Source of the DNA: an uncultured bacterium
GTDB lineage: Bacteria > Actinomycetota > Actinomycetes > S36-B12 > CAIYMF01
Direction: 5' to 3'
Length of the DNA stretch: 39,768 nt
Assembly (NCBI GenBank): GCA_903826575.1
Contig: CAIKEU010000004.1
Location: 1-39,768 of the forward strand
Each line of letters opens with the position of its first letter. The first letter of the stretch is position 1. Of the stretch, positions 25,618-34,311 are shown one piece after another. A program made the translations under genes and the position numbers. The notes beneath the pieces were generated by a model, which worked only from the letters and a program-made list of their open reading frames with translations, did not search any database and was not told where the DNA came from.

Positions 25618-26232
25618 ATGGCCCGCACGCCCACATCCATTGGTGATCATCTGCCCAATGAACTCGTCGACTCTGTAGATAGAACGTTCAGGCGATTGCG
25701 CAAGGCAACCGTTAAGCCTCCCGCAGCCCAAATGCCAATGCCCTGCTTGGGTCATCCTCTCGATATGGCCAAGATATTTGCCTGCGACGCCGTGTCCGAG
25801 CTTGCAGACGGTGGCACCGCTGTAACCGTGAAGGACGTTGCCCTCGCGCTGGACCTCGAACATTCCACGGTCAGCCGCCTGCTGGGCGAGTTACATGACG
25901 ACGGGTTGATTGTTCGTGGAATGGACCCCGTGGATCGACGCAGAACCACCGTGGAACTCACCGATTTGGGCCGAGAAGTCGTAGCTGAGGCCACCACGCT
26001 TTCCCGCTTCTTCACCCGCATTCTGTTGGCGGACTGGACTCGCGATGAAGTCGACGAACTGGCTCGTGTGATGGCACGTCTAGCCACCACTATTCACGAT
26101 CGTTTGCCGCTGGTGCCTCAACTAGCCGCGCAAGAGTTCTGCGGAGACACAAAACTTGCCGACTTTCTTGCCACAACGCTTTTACCGACGGGCGCGGAGG
26201 CTTCTACTCCCCCACCCGCGCAGCATCACTAA
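25618..26232 (+). CDS. MarR-family transcriptional regulator
   Basis: Predicted 204-residue winged-helix regulator. The DNA-binding part is VTVKDVALALDLEHSTVSRL, then LGELHDDGLIVRGMDPVDRR and TTVELTDLGREVV (about residues 68-122), flanked by dimerisation helices. The ATG at 25618 has the strong site GGAGGAGGTGAC directly before it, so an upstream in-frame ATG at 25585 is rejected. It is divergent from the MMPL exporter with three operator-like repeats between and is probably its repressor. Its last 29 bp overlap recX on the opposite strand. The ligand is unknown. Confidence 0.92.
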   Translation: MARTPTSIGDHLPNELVDSVDRTFRRLRKATVKPPAAQMPMPCLGHPLDMAKIFACDAVSELADGGTAVTVKDVALALDLEHSTVSRLLGELHDDGLIVRGMDPVDRRRTTVELTDLGREVVAEATTLSRFFTRILLADWTRDEVDELARVMARLATTIHDRLPLVPQLAAQEFCGDTKLADFLATTLLPTGAEASTPPPAQHH

Positions 26233-26815
26233 GGGCAATATCCATCGCACTGAGGACCTGGCTCTCATGCAGGGTGAGTGCGCGTTCATCGGCCAGGGCT
26301 TCGCGAACCACGCGCATAGCAACGCCACCTGAATAGCCTTTACGTCCCAGCATCGCAACTAGTCGTCGCATGCGCGTCTCGATCCCGAGGCTGCGGGTAG
26401 AGGGAAGTTTCTTGTCGACGAGCTTTCGAGCAGCGGTGTACTCGTCATCAACACTTATGTCATCGAGGGCTTGCTCGACGAATGGCTCAGCAACACCACG
26501 CTGCCGCAGTTCCTGTCCCAGGGCTCGTCGTGAAAGCCCGCGCGAGGAATGCCGAGATCGCACCCACATCGCCGCGTACGTTTCGTCGTCGATCAAACTC
26601 ACATCTTCGAGACGGTCGAGAACCTGTTCAGCAACCTCGGGAGCGACATTTCGCTTCGCCAATGCCGTAGACAGTTGATGACGCGTGCGCGGTCCCATTG
26701 TGAGTTGTCGAAGGCAAATAGCACGAGCAACGTCGACAGGATTAGCGTCTGGAACTTCGTCTGCCGATGAGCCCGGGGTGGGTCCATCGGCAGACGACAT
26801 GGATTTCTTGGCCAT
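26204..26815 (-). CDS. recX: Regulatory protein RecX
   Basis: Predicted 203-residue modulator that restrains RecA filaments. Three-helix RecX repeats are visible: ARAICLRQLTMGPRTRHQL, LIDDETYAAMWVRSR and HSSRGLSRRALGQELRQRGV, and MRRLVAMLGRKGYSG. The ATG at 26815 starts 5 nt after the recA stop, so the two are co-transcribed and probably coupled. The first 28 residues are a disordered-looking extension. The 3' end overlaps the convergent marR gene by 29 bp. Confidence 0.94.
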   Translation of the reverse strand: MAKKSMSSADGPTPGSSADEVPDANPVDVARAICLRQLTMGPRTRHQLSTALAKRNVAPEVAEQVLDRLEDVSLIDDETYAAMWVRSRHSSRGLSRRALGQELRQRGVAEPFVEQALDDISVDDEYTAARKLVDKKLPSTRSLGIETRMRRLVAMLGRKGYSGGVAMRVVREALADERALTLHESQVLSAMDIALSDAARVGE

Positions 26816-26820
26816 CAGGC

Positions 26821-27906
26821 TTATAGATCGATCGGCGCGATCTCTGGGAGATCAACGATGATGTCGTCAGCCGGAAGATCCAGTCGTGCACCGATCCCCA
26901 GCTTGTCCTTGATGCGCTTTTCAAGCTCATCGGCCAAGTCGGGGTTATCGCGAAGGAACTGGCGGGCATTTTCCTTACCTTGGCCGAGCTGATCGCCATC
27001 GTAGGTGTACCAAGCACCAGCCTTGCGCACGAAGCCTTCGTCCACACCCATGTCGATCAGGCCACCCTCGCGGGAGATACCTTCGCCGTAGATCATGTCG
27101 AACTCGGCCTGCTTGAACGGAGGTGCAACCTTGTTCTTCACGATCTTGACGCGGGTACGGTTACCGACAGCCTCCGTGCCGTCCTTCAAGGTTTCAATAC
27201 GACGAACATCGAGTCGAACTGACGCATAGAACTTCAGTGCCTTACCACCGGTGGTGGTTTCAGGGCTACCGAACATGACACCGATCTTCTCGCGAAGCTG
27301 GTTGATAAAGATCGCGGTGGTGCCGGAATTGCTTAGGGCACCGGTGATTTTGCGAAGGGCCTGGGACATCAGTCGAGCCTGAAGGCCAACGTGGCTATCG
27401 CCCATTTCACCTTCGATTTCCGCGCGCGGTACGAGCGCGGCCACCGAGTCAATGACGATCAAGCTCACGGCACCGGACCTGATCAGCATGTCGGCGATCT
27501 CAAGGGCCTGCTCACCATTGTCTGGCTGGCTGACTAGAAGTGCATCAATGTCGACGCCAAGTGCCTTTGCGTACTCGGGATCAAGCGCGTGTTCAGCGTC
27601 GATGATGGCCGCGATACCACCGGCCTTCTGCGCGCTCGCGATTGCGTGCAGCGCCAACGTCGTCTTACCGGACGATTCAGGACCATAGATCTCGATGATG
27701 CGCCCACGAGGTAGACCACCAATTCCGAGGGCCACGTCCAGCGCGATCGAACCAGTGGGGATTACCTCGATCGGTGCACGACCCTCTTGACCAAGGCGCA
27801 TCACCGAACCCTTGCCAAACTGCCGCTCGATCTGCGCAAGTGCGGTGTCGAGTGCCTTTTCGCGATCTGTCTCGCGTGACCCGCCTGGAGTCTTGGAGGC
27901 TGCCAT
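26821..27906 (-). CDS. recA: Recombinase RecA
   Basis: Predicted 361-residue recombinase that forms filaments on single-stranded DNA, drives strand exchange and triggers LexA self-cleavage. Walker A is [18 protein letters not shown], Walker [19 protein letters not shown], and the L2-region sequence [20 protein letters not shown] is intact; no intein is present. The ATG at 27906 has AGGTAGG upstream. recX follows. Two promoters are visible upstream: one with the damage-inducible TTGTCGG motif and one covered by a perfect LexA box. Confidence 0.99.
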   Translation of the reverse strand: MAASKTPGGSRETDREKALDTALAQIERQFGKGSVMRLGQEGRAPIEVIPTGSIALDVALGIGGLPRGRIIEIYGPESSGKTTLALHAIASAQKAGGIAAIIDAEHALDPEYAKALGVDIDALLVSQPDNGEQALEIADMLIRSGAVSLIVIDSVAALVPRAEIEGEMGDSHVGLQARLMSQALRKITGALSNSGTTAIFINQLREKIGVMFGSPETTTGGKALKFYASVRLDVRRIETLKDGTEAVGNRTRVKIVKNKVAPPFKQAEFDMIYGEGISREGGLIDMGVDEGFVRKAGAWYTYDGDQLGQGKENARQFLRDNPDLADELEKRIKDKLGIGARLDLPADDIIVDLPEIAPIDL

Positions 27907-27947
27907 TGTGGACCTACCTTCGTACGTTTCGGATATCGATGACGTGG

Positions 27948-27970
27948 ACGTTACGGACTAGGTCCGACAA
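27948..27970 (-). promoter_or_regulatory. recA proximal promoter, PafBC (RecA-NDp) type
   Basis: TTGTCGGAC, 8 nt, then TAACGT on the minus strand matches the RecA-independent damage promoter of mycobacteria (TTGTCRGTG-N8-TANNNT) in spacing and in all but two defined bases. The -10 ends 41 bp before the recA start codon. Confidence 0.75.
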
Positions 27971-28088
27971 CGACCGTGGCCGAGCATCTTGCTGAGGACG
28001 ACTCTCCGATATTCGTACCTGTGCAAAGTCCCTCGCGCGAACTTGCATGGAGAGTTAATGACCAGTCATCGAGCGGCTGATGGGAAGT

Positions 28089-28112
28089 ACATTACGTCGA
28101 ACGGGTGTTCGA
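28089..28112 (-). promoter_or_regulatory. recA distal promoter with perfect LexA box
   Basis: TCGAACGGGTGTTCGA at 28097-28112 is a perfect match to the actinobacterial SOS box on the plus strand and is palindromic in its arms. On the minus strand it is followed by TAATGT at 28089-28094, a good -10, so bound LexA would block the promoter. A poorer copy (TCGAACATATGTCGCA) lies at 28137-28152. This copies the known LexA-controlled distal recA promoter of mycobacteria. Confidence 0.85.
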
Positions 28113-28159
28113 CTCCATACCGACACGCCGCATTAGTCGAACATATGTCGCAAAGCTTT

Positions 28160-28354
28160 TTAGCGGTCGGAAGCTGGCATTCGCAATTCGGCATGGACTG
28201 CTCGCCAGATGTCCACCGTGTCTATGCCCTCGTCAATGGATTGCATGACCGTCCGCCCGCCCAGATCCGCGATGACGAAATCTGACGCCCAGGAACGGGC
28301 GTAGCCGGCCCCCAGCGCTAGTTCAAGACGCTCCCAGAAATCAGTTAACCGCAC
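28160..28354 (-). CDS. DUF3046 protein
   Basis: Predicted 64-residue protein of the DUF3046 family, found just upstream of recA across actinomycetes. It starts MRLTDFWERLELALGAGYAR and contains SWASDFVIADLGGRTVMQSI and the DIWRAVHAEL end, all typical. Length is normal. The GTG at 28354 has no Shine-Dalgarno sequence, but TAGCCT lies 8 nt upstream. The family has no settled function. The recA SOS promoter begins 48 bp past its stop. Confidence 0.93.
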   Translation of the reverse strand: MRLTDFWERLELALGAGYARSWASDFVIADLGGRTVMQSIDEGIDTVDIWRAVHAELRMPASDR

Positions 28355-28362
28355 GAGAACAC

Positions 28363-28368
28363 AGGCTA
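28363..28368 (-). promoter_or_regulatory. Candidate leaderless -10 element of the DUF3046 gene
   Basis: TAGCCT lies 8 nt before the GTG start on the minus strand, and no ribosome-binding site is present. Confidence 0.35.
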
Positions 28369-28441
28369 GTCACGCTTTGATCGGCTGGCCAATGCGGCCG
28401 GCAAGCACCAACGCGTGCGAGCCGCTCAAACTCCCATCAAC

Positions 28442-28696
28442 TCACACGAGATCGAGCTTGGCGCCGAGTTCCTTGTCGCTCGGTTCGGCGAGATGACTCC
28501 CGTCCGCGAACACGATAGTCGGGATCGGCCGATTGCCACCGTTGTATGACTTCACCGTTTCGTCATGCTCTGGGAAGGCTTCAAGATCGACGTAGGTGTA
28601 CGAGACGCCACGGCCGTCCAGATACGCCTTGCTGCGCACACAGTCAGGGCACCAATCAGCGCCATACATCACGATCGAAGACTCAGTCTCTGCCAC
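28442..28696 (-). CDS. Glutaredoxin-like protein (mycoredoxin type)
   Basis: Predicted 84-residue thioredoxin-fold oxidoreductase. The active site is YGADWCPDCVRSKAYLDGRG (CPDC), followed by the cis-proline region in GGNRPIPTIVFADGSHLAEP and a C-terminal helix. Spacing and ending resemble mycoredoxin-1, which has CxxC with other middle residues. The GTG at 28696 is preferred to the open-frame start at 28876 because AGGAG lies 8 nt upstream and the protein then has normal length. It likely reduces mixed disulfides with mycothiol (family inference). Confidence 0.9.
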   Translation of the reverse strand: MAETESSIVMYGADWCPDCVRSKAYLDGRGVSYTYVDLEAFPEHDETVKSYNGGNRPIPTIVFADGSHLAEPSDKELGAKLDLV

Positions 28697-28916
28697 GACA
28701 AACACTCCTGTGTCACTAGGCCGGGGACACCCACGATTGGCGTCCACTGCGCCACTTAGTCTCGCACCTAGTAGCGCGCACAAAAACCACTTCATGATAC
28801 CCGGCGGGGAACACGGAGGGCATGCATCGTTGTTTCTTGTCAGGATCGTAACGTCCACCGCACTCGAGGTGCGCACATAGATCCCGGGTCGGGATCAGAA
28901 GGTAGTGAGCAGGTCA

Positions 28917-29411
28917 ATGTCCGAGCCCAACAGTCCCCTGAGCAACAAAAACCTCCTTGCGGGAGATTTCGACGGTGACGCCGTCGTCGCCTGTCTGTCC
29001 GCGCATCCTGATCGCGAAATTGGTGCAGCCCTACACGACAAAAACTGCATTCAAGGGGTAGACAACATCTTGATCTGCGAAGCGCTCTACGTGAACAAAA
29101 CATCGCCGTGGGCCAAGGTCGACGAGGTTGAGGTGACAGAAATCCTCAACACCTTGCGGGGTATCGCCATTGCAAATCGCGGGCTCGAACTGATCTCAAC
29201 GACCGGAACGCGACGAGCCGGCCACGAGTTCTACGTTCACGCCCGCGCCCATGCCAACTGCCGGCGGTGTCGAGGGAAAATCGCTGCCGCGATGCAGGGC
29301 ACAAAACCAAACGATCGCATTATGTACTTCTGCCCGACCTGCCAGCCTGGGGAACACCCACAACCTCTTGAGCGGGCCGCTCGTCGACCTGCGAGCCAGA
29401 CCAGTCGCTAA
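28917..29411 (+). CDS. Truncated Nei/Fpg-like protein: H2TH and zinc ribbon only
   Basis: Predicted 164 residues matching only the C-terminal half of endonuclease VIII/Fpg DNA glycosylases. The H2TH region is visible (DFDGDAVVACLSAHPDREIG, GVDNILICEALYVNK), then ISTTGTRRAGHEFYVHARAH and a zinc ribbon CRRCRGKI to DRIMYFCPTCQPG with four cysteines. The conserved GxGNxYRxE is altered to GVDNILICE. The catalytic N-terminus that starts Pro-Glu is absent, and there is no room for it before the divergent glutaredoxin gene. The ATG at 28917 has only a weak site; a GTG at 28905 is an alternative. It may be a DNA-binding remnant or a pseudogene. It runs convergent to the TetR gene with 6 bp between. 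Confidence 0.75.
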   Translation: MSEPNSPLSNKNLLAGDFDGDAVVACLSAHPDREIGAALHDKNCIQGVDNILICEALYVNKTSPWAKVDEVEVTEILNTLRGIAIANRGLELISTTGTRRAGHEFYVHARAHANCRRCRGKIAAAMQGTKPNDRIMYFCPTCQPGEHPQPLERAARRPASQTSR

Positions 29412-29417
29412 TCAGCA

Positions 29418-30071
29418 CTACCCGGAAACCGGCGTGGCGAAGGATGTGGTGCGAACGGCCGGCGGAAGTCCAGCGGCGATCACACGGGCCCCCGAAGTTC
29501 GCCCCGCCGAGGTCCCTGGTGCTAGCGCATGGCTCGCCAACCACCTGCACACAAGATCGACGCTGCCGGCACTGGACGACACATCGGCAGCATCGAGTAC
29601 GAGTGCAACCTGCAAGCGAATCGAAGACCACACCACGCCATCACCTGGGCTAGCGGCGACAAGCAGGGCCGTTGGCTCTACCTTTCGCAAGCCAGTTAGC
29701 ACCGGATGTTGTGCCACCGCATCGGCGGCCCGGGTCAAGGCCGTGCCCAGGTCAGCTCGAGCCAAATCGCAACAATCGGACGTCAACTCCGCGACATCGT
29801 CGGCAACGAGTCCAGCAATCAGGTCGGCCTTGGTACGAAAGTGGTTGTACAACGTGGCCTTTGCCAGACCGCCGCGGACAGCAACATCCCCCATACTCGC
29901 TTTACGGATGCCATTCTCGGCAAAAACACGACGAGCGCCTTCTAATGCCCCGGCCCGACTACGTCCCATGGCATTGCCAGCCCTCGAGCGAGGTGATCGC
30001 GACGCCGAAGCAGTAACAGTGGTGGACGCGAGGTGCGCAGCGTCACCGTCGGTGGGCCGATCGTCAGACAC
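29418..30071 (-). CDS. TetR-family transcriptional regulator
   Basis: Predicted 217-residue regulator. The helix-turn-helix is at about residues 40-88 (ALEGARRVFAENGIRKASMG, GGLAKATLYNHFRTKADLIA), followed by a variable ligand-binding domain. The GTG at 30071 lies one base after the clgR stop (TAA-C-GTG), so it is probably co-translated with clgR. An ATG at 29969 would give a more compact 183-residue form lacking a Ser/Thr/Ala-rich stretch of 34 residues. Ligand and targets are unknown; clgR itself is a possible target given the palindrome upstream of the pair. Confidence 0.88.
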   Translation of the reverse strand: MSDDRPTDGDAAHLASTTVTASASRSPRSRAGNAMGRSRAGALEGARRVFAENGIRKASMGDVAVRGGLAKATLYNHFRTKADLIAGLVADDVAELTSDCCDLARADLGTALTRAADAVAQHPVLTGLRKVEPTALLVAASPGDGVVWSSIRLQVALVLDAADVSSSAGSVDLVCRWLASHALAPGTSAGRTSGARVIAAGLPPAVRTTSFATPVSG

Positions 30072-30072
30072 G

Positions 30073-30366
30073 TTAAGCGGCGGCGATTACCGAGGCGTCC
30101 GAGACCGGAAGATCGGTGACAGGCGCGACGCCCTCGAGCACTGCGACCTCATCGCTTACTGATCGCATGACCGTGGAAATCGGCACGTCGAGTGCAGTGC
30201 AAATTGAGGCGAGTAATTCACTCGATGCCTCCTTTTGACCGCGCTCGACCTCTGACAGATAGCCGAGGGAAACACGGGCGGCTGAGGAGACCTCACGAAG
30301 GGTACGGCCCTGGTCTTGCCGACGTCGACGTAGTTCATCACCGATAACACGACGCAAAATGATCAC
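30073..30366 (-). CDS. clgR: ClgR-type XRE-family regulator
   Basis: Predicted 97-residue helix-turn-helix activator of Clp protease and stress genes. The family signature is visible: [40 protein letters not shown] and [20 protein letters not shown]. The GTG at 30366 is chosen because GGGAGGT precedes it and family proteins begin at this point; the open frame to 30573 is not supported. The protein ends VIAAA. In Streptomyces ClgR, terminal alanines serve as a ClpP degradation signal, so self-limiting turnover is likely. It sits in the conserved cinA-clgR-recA neighbourhood and is followed by tetR. Confidence 0.92.
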   Translation of the reverse strand: MIILRRVIGDELRRRRQDQGRTLREVSSAARVSLGYLSEVERGQKEASSELLASICTALDVPISTVMRSVSDEVAVLEGVAPVTDLPVSDASVIAAA

Positions 30367-30661
30367 TGCGGTACCTCCCTTCTGCGATTCCTGACGCCGC
30401 CCCGCAACGTCTTGTTGGGTACTACGGTACCCGGCGGAAGTCTCGGACGCAGGAAGAGTGCCCCATTCGGAGCGGGCGAGTCGCGAACTGTGAGCCGATT
30501 GGGTGTCCACTGATGACCTCATCCTGTTCATGATCGTGAGCCTTGTGCCGACCGTTAGCCGAGCGTGCGGCACGTACTACACGTTTCAACGTCACACCGG
30601 CTGAGAAATGTTCCCGAACCCAAGACTTTCCAGCGGGCAATTCTATTAACTCAAAGGCGCG
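30367..30661 (-). promoter_or_regulatory. clgR upstream region with a 16-bp palindrome
   Basis: No gene is seen in these 295 bp, although the clgR frame stays open to 30573. GGGTAC-TACG-GTACCC at 30417-30432 is a perfect 6-bp inverted repeat about 50 bp before the clgR start and is a likely operator. At 30475-30485 GGCGAGTCGCG is one base from the ClgR core CGC-N5-GCG (read on the minus strand); this match is weak. No terminator for cinA was recognised. Confidence 0.45.
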
Positions 30662-31189
30662 CTATTCACTGCCGTCAGGCGCCACATATGTCGACAGAAC
30701 CTGCTCAAGAAGCACAAGCACTGCATCCACAGTCGCGGTCCTAATCCCGGCCCGACCAAGTTCAGCATCAACGCTCAGCGATCGAACCTCAAGACTGGTC
30801 GCGGTTGACACCGCGATGTGCACCTCGCCCACAGGCTTACCGTCCTGTGGCTCGGGCCCGGCGACACCGGTCGTGCCAACACCGACGTCAGCACCGAGTT
30901 GGACGCGAACTCCCTGTGCCATTTGCGCCGCGACCTCAGGATGTACGGCCCCTTCCCGCTCGAGAAGCGCTGCATCAACCCTAAGGAGGTCTGCCTTGAG
31001 TTCGGTCGCGTACGCCACAATTGCGCCACGAACCACACTCGACGCACCCGGGACGGAGGTCAGTGCAGCGCACACCAGACCACCTGTCAGTGATTCCGCA
31101 ACAGCGACCGTCGCAGCATGACCGATCAGGGCATGGACTGCGCTCGCAGCCGATATTGAGGTCGATGCACTGTCCGACACGTCACTCAC
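30662..31189 (-). CDS. cinA: CinA-family nicotinamide-nucleotide amidase
   Basis: Predicted 175-residue protein equal to the C-terminal CinA (PncC) domain, which deamidates NMN in NAD recycling. Family sequence is seen in TVAVAESLTGGLVCAALTSV, GAIVAYATELKADLLRV and GVGTTGVAGPEPQDGKPVGE. The N-terminal COG1058 domain is absent, which is normal in actinomycetes. The GTG at 31189 overlaps the pgsA stop by 8 bases; a second GTG four codons later is also possible with GAGGAAAG before it. It belongs to the rimO-pgsA-cinA operon. Confidence 0.93.
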   Translation of the reverse strand: MSDVSDSASTSISAASAVHALIGHAATVAVAESLTGGLVCAALTSVPGASSVVRGAIVAYATELKADLLRVDAALLEREGAVHPEVAAQMAQGVRVQLGADVGVGTTGVAGPEPQDGKPVGEVHIAVSTATSLEVRSLSVDAELGRAGIRTATVDAVLVLLEQVLSTYVAPDGSE

Positions 31190-31778
31190 CTTTCCTCAAA
31201 CGCAACGCGCGCACCACATAGTCGACACCTGTCACGACCGTGAGTATCAGTGCCACGGCCATCACTGCCATCCGGACGGTGTCAAAGCTTGACGGCAATG
31301 CAAGCAGGTACAAAACAATTGCGGTCATTTGCATGGCCGTCTTCCACTTGCCACCGCGGCTCGCCGGAATGATGCCGTCGCGAATAACCCAGAAACGCAG
31401 CAACGTCACACCGACCTCGCGGACAAGAATCACACTGGTGATCCACCACGGGAGTTCACCCAAGACGGATAACCCGATAAGTGCCGCACCCGTCAGTGCC
31501 TTGTCTGCAATCGGATCCGCGACTTTGCCAAATGACGTAACTTGACCGTTTCGTCGCGCCAATTCCCCGTCGACGAAATCAGTTAGTGACGCGATCAGGA
31601 ACACCGCAGCTGCCCAGAACCTCGAGGCCGCATCGCCGCCATCCTGTCGAAGCAGAAGCCAGAGGAATAGCGGCACCATGAATAGCCGAACTACGGTCAA
31701 CCCGTTCGGTACATTCCATGACGAGGGTTCAGCGGCGGTCGTTGCCGCCAACTGGTCATCGTCCTCGCGGGCACTCAT
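31182..31778 (-). CDS. pgsA: CDP-diacylglycerol-glycerol-3-phosphate 3-phosphatidyltransferase
   Basis: Predicted 198-residue membrane enzyme that makes phosphatidylglycerophosphate for phosphatidylglycerol and cardiolipin. The CDP-alcohol phosphotransferase motif is intact: [20 protein letters not shown] followed by IADKAL. Several hydrophobic spans are present (for example [16 protein letters not shown] and [16 protein letters not shown]). The ATG at 31778 overlaps the rimO stop (ATGA). The order rimO-pgsA-cinA is conserved in actinomycetes. Confidence 0.96.
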   Translation of the reverse strand: MSAREDDDQLAATTAAEPSSWNVPNGLTVVRLFMVPLFLWLLLRQDGGDAASRFWAAAVFLIASLTDFVDGELARRNGQVTSFGKVADPIADKALTGAALIGLSVLGELPWWITSVILVREVGVTLLRFWVIRDGIIPASRGGKWKTAMQMTAIVLYLLALPSSFDTVRMAVMAVALILTVVTGVDYVVRALRLRKGE

Positions 31779-33262
31779 ACCCTAGTGAGCCGCCGATCGA
31801 TAACACTGGCGATGAGGTCAACACCATCAGCGCGTTCGACCGATGCGGTGATGATGTCGCCGATCTTGACGTCCGCAAGGCGCAGGTTAGCCAGCGGGTC
31901 GTCGATCAAGGTCGTGATGCCATCAACCTCAGGCGCCTGATGAGCAGAACGGCCCTCAACTACGTCGCCTTCAATTGACTCGACAAGTACTTTGACGGTT
32001 TCACCGATGCGTTCCTCAGCACGCTGCGCAGTGAGTTCCTCGGCAAGTGACGTGATGCGCTCGACGCGGGCAGCAATGACATCGGCGGCGATTTTATCGT
32101 CGTGATTGAACGCCTCGGTTCCGTCCTCGTCCGAATAACCGAAGACCCCAATTGCATCAAGCCGGGCCGCGGTCAGAAAGCGTTCCAATTCGTCGACATC
32201 ATCCTCGGTCTCACCGGGGAACCCGACGATCACATTGCTACGCGCACCGGCATGCGGAGATAGCGTGCGCGCACTGGCCAAGAGTTCGAGGAAGGAATCT
32301 GTTCCGCCAAACCGACGCATCCGACGAAGTACCGAAGGCGAGGAATGTTGGAATGACAGATCGAAGTACGGCACCACGCCGGGCGTTTCCGCGATGGCCG
32401 CAAGCAGCGACGGACGGGTCTCCGCGGGCTGAAGGTACGACACTCGCACCCAGGAAATTCCATCGATCGCGGCGATTTCCGGAAGCAAGGTTTCGAGCAA
32501 TCGCAGATCGCCGAGGTCCTTACCGTACGAGGTCGAGTTTTCGCTGACGAGTACGAGCTCGCGCACTCCCTGCGTTGCCAGCCATCGAGCCTCGTCCAAA
32601 ACCTCCGTTGGACGGCGGGAAATGAAAGACCCGCGAAACGCCGGGATCGCACAAAACGCACAGCGTCGATCGCAACCGGAGGCAAGTTTCAGTGGTGCGC
32701 TCGGACCACCACCAAGCCGGCGCCGAACGACACGAGGGCCACTGGCCGGGGCCAGCCCCTCCGGCAAATCAGGCTCGTCCCCCTGCGCGTGCCCGGGGAT
32801 CACCACTGCAGACGCGGCGCGATCAACGGGGCTGATCGGAAGTAGCGCCCGACGATCACGGGGTGCATGCGACACGTGTTGTTCACCCGCGACCACCCGA
32901 CGAAGTCGCCCGGCGATATCGACGTAATCATCAAAGCCGAAAACAGCATCAGCCTCGGGTAAAGACTCAGCTAGCTGCTCCCCGTACCGCTCGGCCATAC
33001 AACCAATTGCTACAACGGCTTGGGCCCGCCCGGTGCTCTTGAGATCTGCGGCTTCTAAAAGTGCGTCAACGGAGTCTTTTTTGGCCGCCTCGACGAATGT
33101 GCAGGTGTTGACCAGTACCGCGTCGGCATCGGCGGCATCGTCCACGAGCTCCCAGCCATCAGCTTCGAGTCGGCCCGCAAGTTCTTCAGAATCAACATCA
33201 TTACGGGCGCACCCCAAAGTGACAAGGGCGACGCGCAGCGGTGCTGTTGGCTCAACGGTCAT
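31775..33262 (-). CDS. rimO: Ribosomal protein S12 methylthiotransferase RimO
   Basis: Predicted 495-residue radical-SAM enzyme that methylthiolates an aspartate of ribosomal protein S12. The N-terminal cluster cysteines are in [29 protein letters not shown] and AIGCMAERY. The radical-SAM motif is [20 protein letters not shown], which distinguishes it from MiaB in this window. A TRAM domain closes the protein. A longer than usual loop (about residues 135-190) precedes the radical-SAM motif. The ATG at 33262 has TAGGGT exactly 6 nt upstream, suggesting a leaderless transcript, and heads the rimO-pgsA-cinA operon. Confidence 0.96.
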   Translation of the reverse strand: MTVEPTAPLRVALVTLGCARNDVDSEELAGRLEADGWELVDDAADADAVLVNTCTFVEAAKKDSVDALLEAADLKSTGRAQAVVAIGCMAERYGEQLAESLPEADAVFGFDDYVDIAGRLRRVVAGEQHVSHAPRDRRALLPISPVDRAASAVVIPGHAQGDEPDLPEGLAPASGPRVVRRRLGGGPSAPLKLASGCDRRCAFCAIPAFRGSFISRRPTEVLDEARWLATQGVRELVLVSENSTSYGKDLGDLRLLETLLPEIAAIDGISWVRVSYLQPAETRPSLLAAIAETPGVVPYFDLSFQHSSPSVLRRMRRFGGTDSFLELLASARTLSPHAGARSNVIVGFPGETEDDVDELERFLTAARLDAIGVFGYSDEDGTEAFNHDDKIAADVIAARVERITSLAEELTAQRAEERIGETVKVLVESIEGDVVEGRSAHQAPEVDGITTLIDDPLANLRLADVKIGDIITASVERADGVDLIASVIDRRLTRV

Positions 33263-33268
33263 GATGAA

Positions 33269-33274
33269 ACCCTA
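33269..33274 (-). promoter_or_regulatory. Candidate leaderless -10 element of rimO
   Basis: TAGGGT lies 6 nt before the ATG on the minus strand. AGGG within it could alternatively act as a weak ribosome-binding site. Confidence 0.45.
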
Positions 33275-33374
33275 GTGCGTCGGGTCCGCAAAGCCGACCA
33301 TCTGGTCACAGCCGTCCAACGGCCCACTTCTGATCTATAACGTTCGGCCCACACTTTGCCCACTTGTGCGCGTA

Positions 33375-34298
33375 CTACTGAGGATTCCCCGGACCGTACT
33401 CATGCCGTACAACCTGTCCGGCCGCTCCCGGAACACCGACGTTATATCCGTTGACGGTCAGATTTACCGCCCCTGCATCGCCTACGACGAGATACACATG
33501 TCCATCGGAAGCAAAGACCTTTGTCTCCCCCGATGTGAGCAACCCTTCAAAAATCTTCTCTCCGCCCTTGCCTTTAGCCGCGCTCACCCAGGCCGCCTGA
33601 CCCGTCACTGTTACTTGAACAGTCGTACCCGAAGTGGGCGCAACTGACGACATGGTGGAGGGGTCGGGTGTGGCCGAATCAGATGCAGAACTCGTACCCG
33701 AGGGTGATTGTGACGGGCCAGTCGATGGATCGGTCGAAGGCGCATTGGAGTCTGTGGTCGATGGCGACGCCGTGGGCGTCGCAGTTGGGGTAGCACTAGT
33801 CATCGACGTCGGAGTCGAAGTGGGCAACGCGTTGGTACCTGTTGCACTGCGGTGACTGAAGAAACAGAACATTCCAACGCCAGCCAGAACGATTCCGAGG
33901 ATGGCCAGCAGTGGCATCGCGATTCGGCCGCCACGCGCGTCCTGCATTCCAAGTGAACCAGCCAGTTGACGCAGCCCATCTGAACGATTAGCCGTCTCCA
34001 TGATTCGGGTCGGTTGCTCGATCGGTGCTACCGAAGTGGCCACGCGGGTTGGCGTGCCCCCTTGAGCACCGAACTGATCGAGTAGCAGCCTCCCGTCGAG
34101 GCCCAGCGCCATGGCGATTGTTCGGATGTGCCCGCGCGCGTATGTGTCACCACCGCAGGGCGCGAAATCGTCGACCTCGATTGATTGCAGCAAGGAGGGA
34201 CGAATTCGCGTCTTCTCACTGAGGTCATCAACGGACAGACCTTGCGCCTCGCGGGCAGCGGTGATCGTCTGACCGATCGTCGCGCCACTGCTCACCAC
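33375..34298 (-). CDS. RodZ-like HTH membrane protein with DUF4115 domain
   Basis: Predicted 307-residue protein. A cytoplasmic helix-turn-helix (IGQTITAAREAQGLSVDDLS to IRTIAMALGLD, residues 8-70) is followed by one span (AMPLLAILGIVLAGVGMFCF, about 126-145). A Ser/Thr/Pro-rich linker of about 75 residues leads to an outer DUF4115 domain (from VQVTVTGQAAWVSAAKGKGG to the end). This is the RodZ layout, which links cell shape or division machinery to the wall. The GTG at 34298 follows GAGGGG. It lies just downstream of ftsK, as in Streptomyces. The linker is likely disordered and perhaps glycosylated (inference). Confidence 0.9.
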   Translation of the reverse strand: MVSSGATIGQTITAAREAQGLSVDDLSEKTRIRPSLLQSIEVDDFAPCGGDTYARGHIRTIAMALGLDGRLLLDQFGAQGGTPTRVATSVAPIEQPTRIMETANRSDGLRQLAGSLGMQDARGGRIAMPLLAILGIVLAGVGMFCFFSHRSATGTNALPTSTPTSMTSATPTATPTASPSTTDSNAPSTDPSTGPSQSPSGTSSASDSATPDPSTMSSVAPTSGTTVQVTVTGQAAWVSAAKGKGGEKIFEGLLTSGETKVFASDGHVYLVVGDAGAVNLTVNGYNVGVPGAAGQVVRHEYGPGNPQ

Positions 34299-34311
34299 GA
34301 AAACCCCTCAT

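Noticed and set aside
28697-28876. Extended N-terminus of the glutaredoxin gene
   Set aside because: The extra 60 residues do not resemble the family, and AGGAG is well placed for the GTG at 28696.
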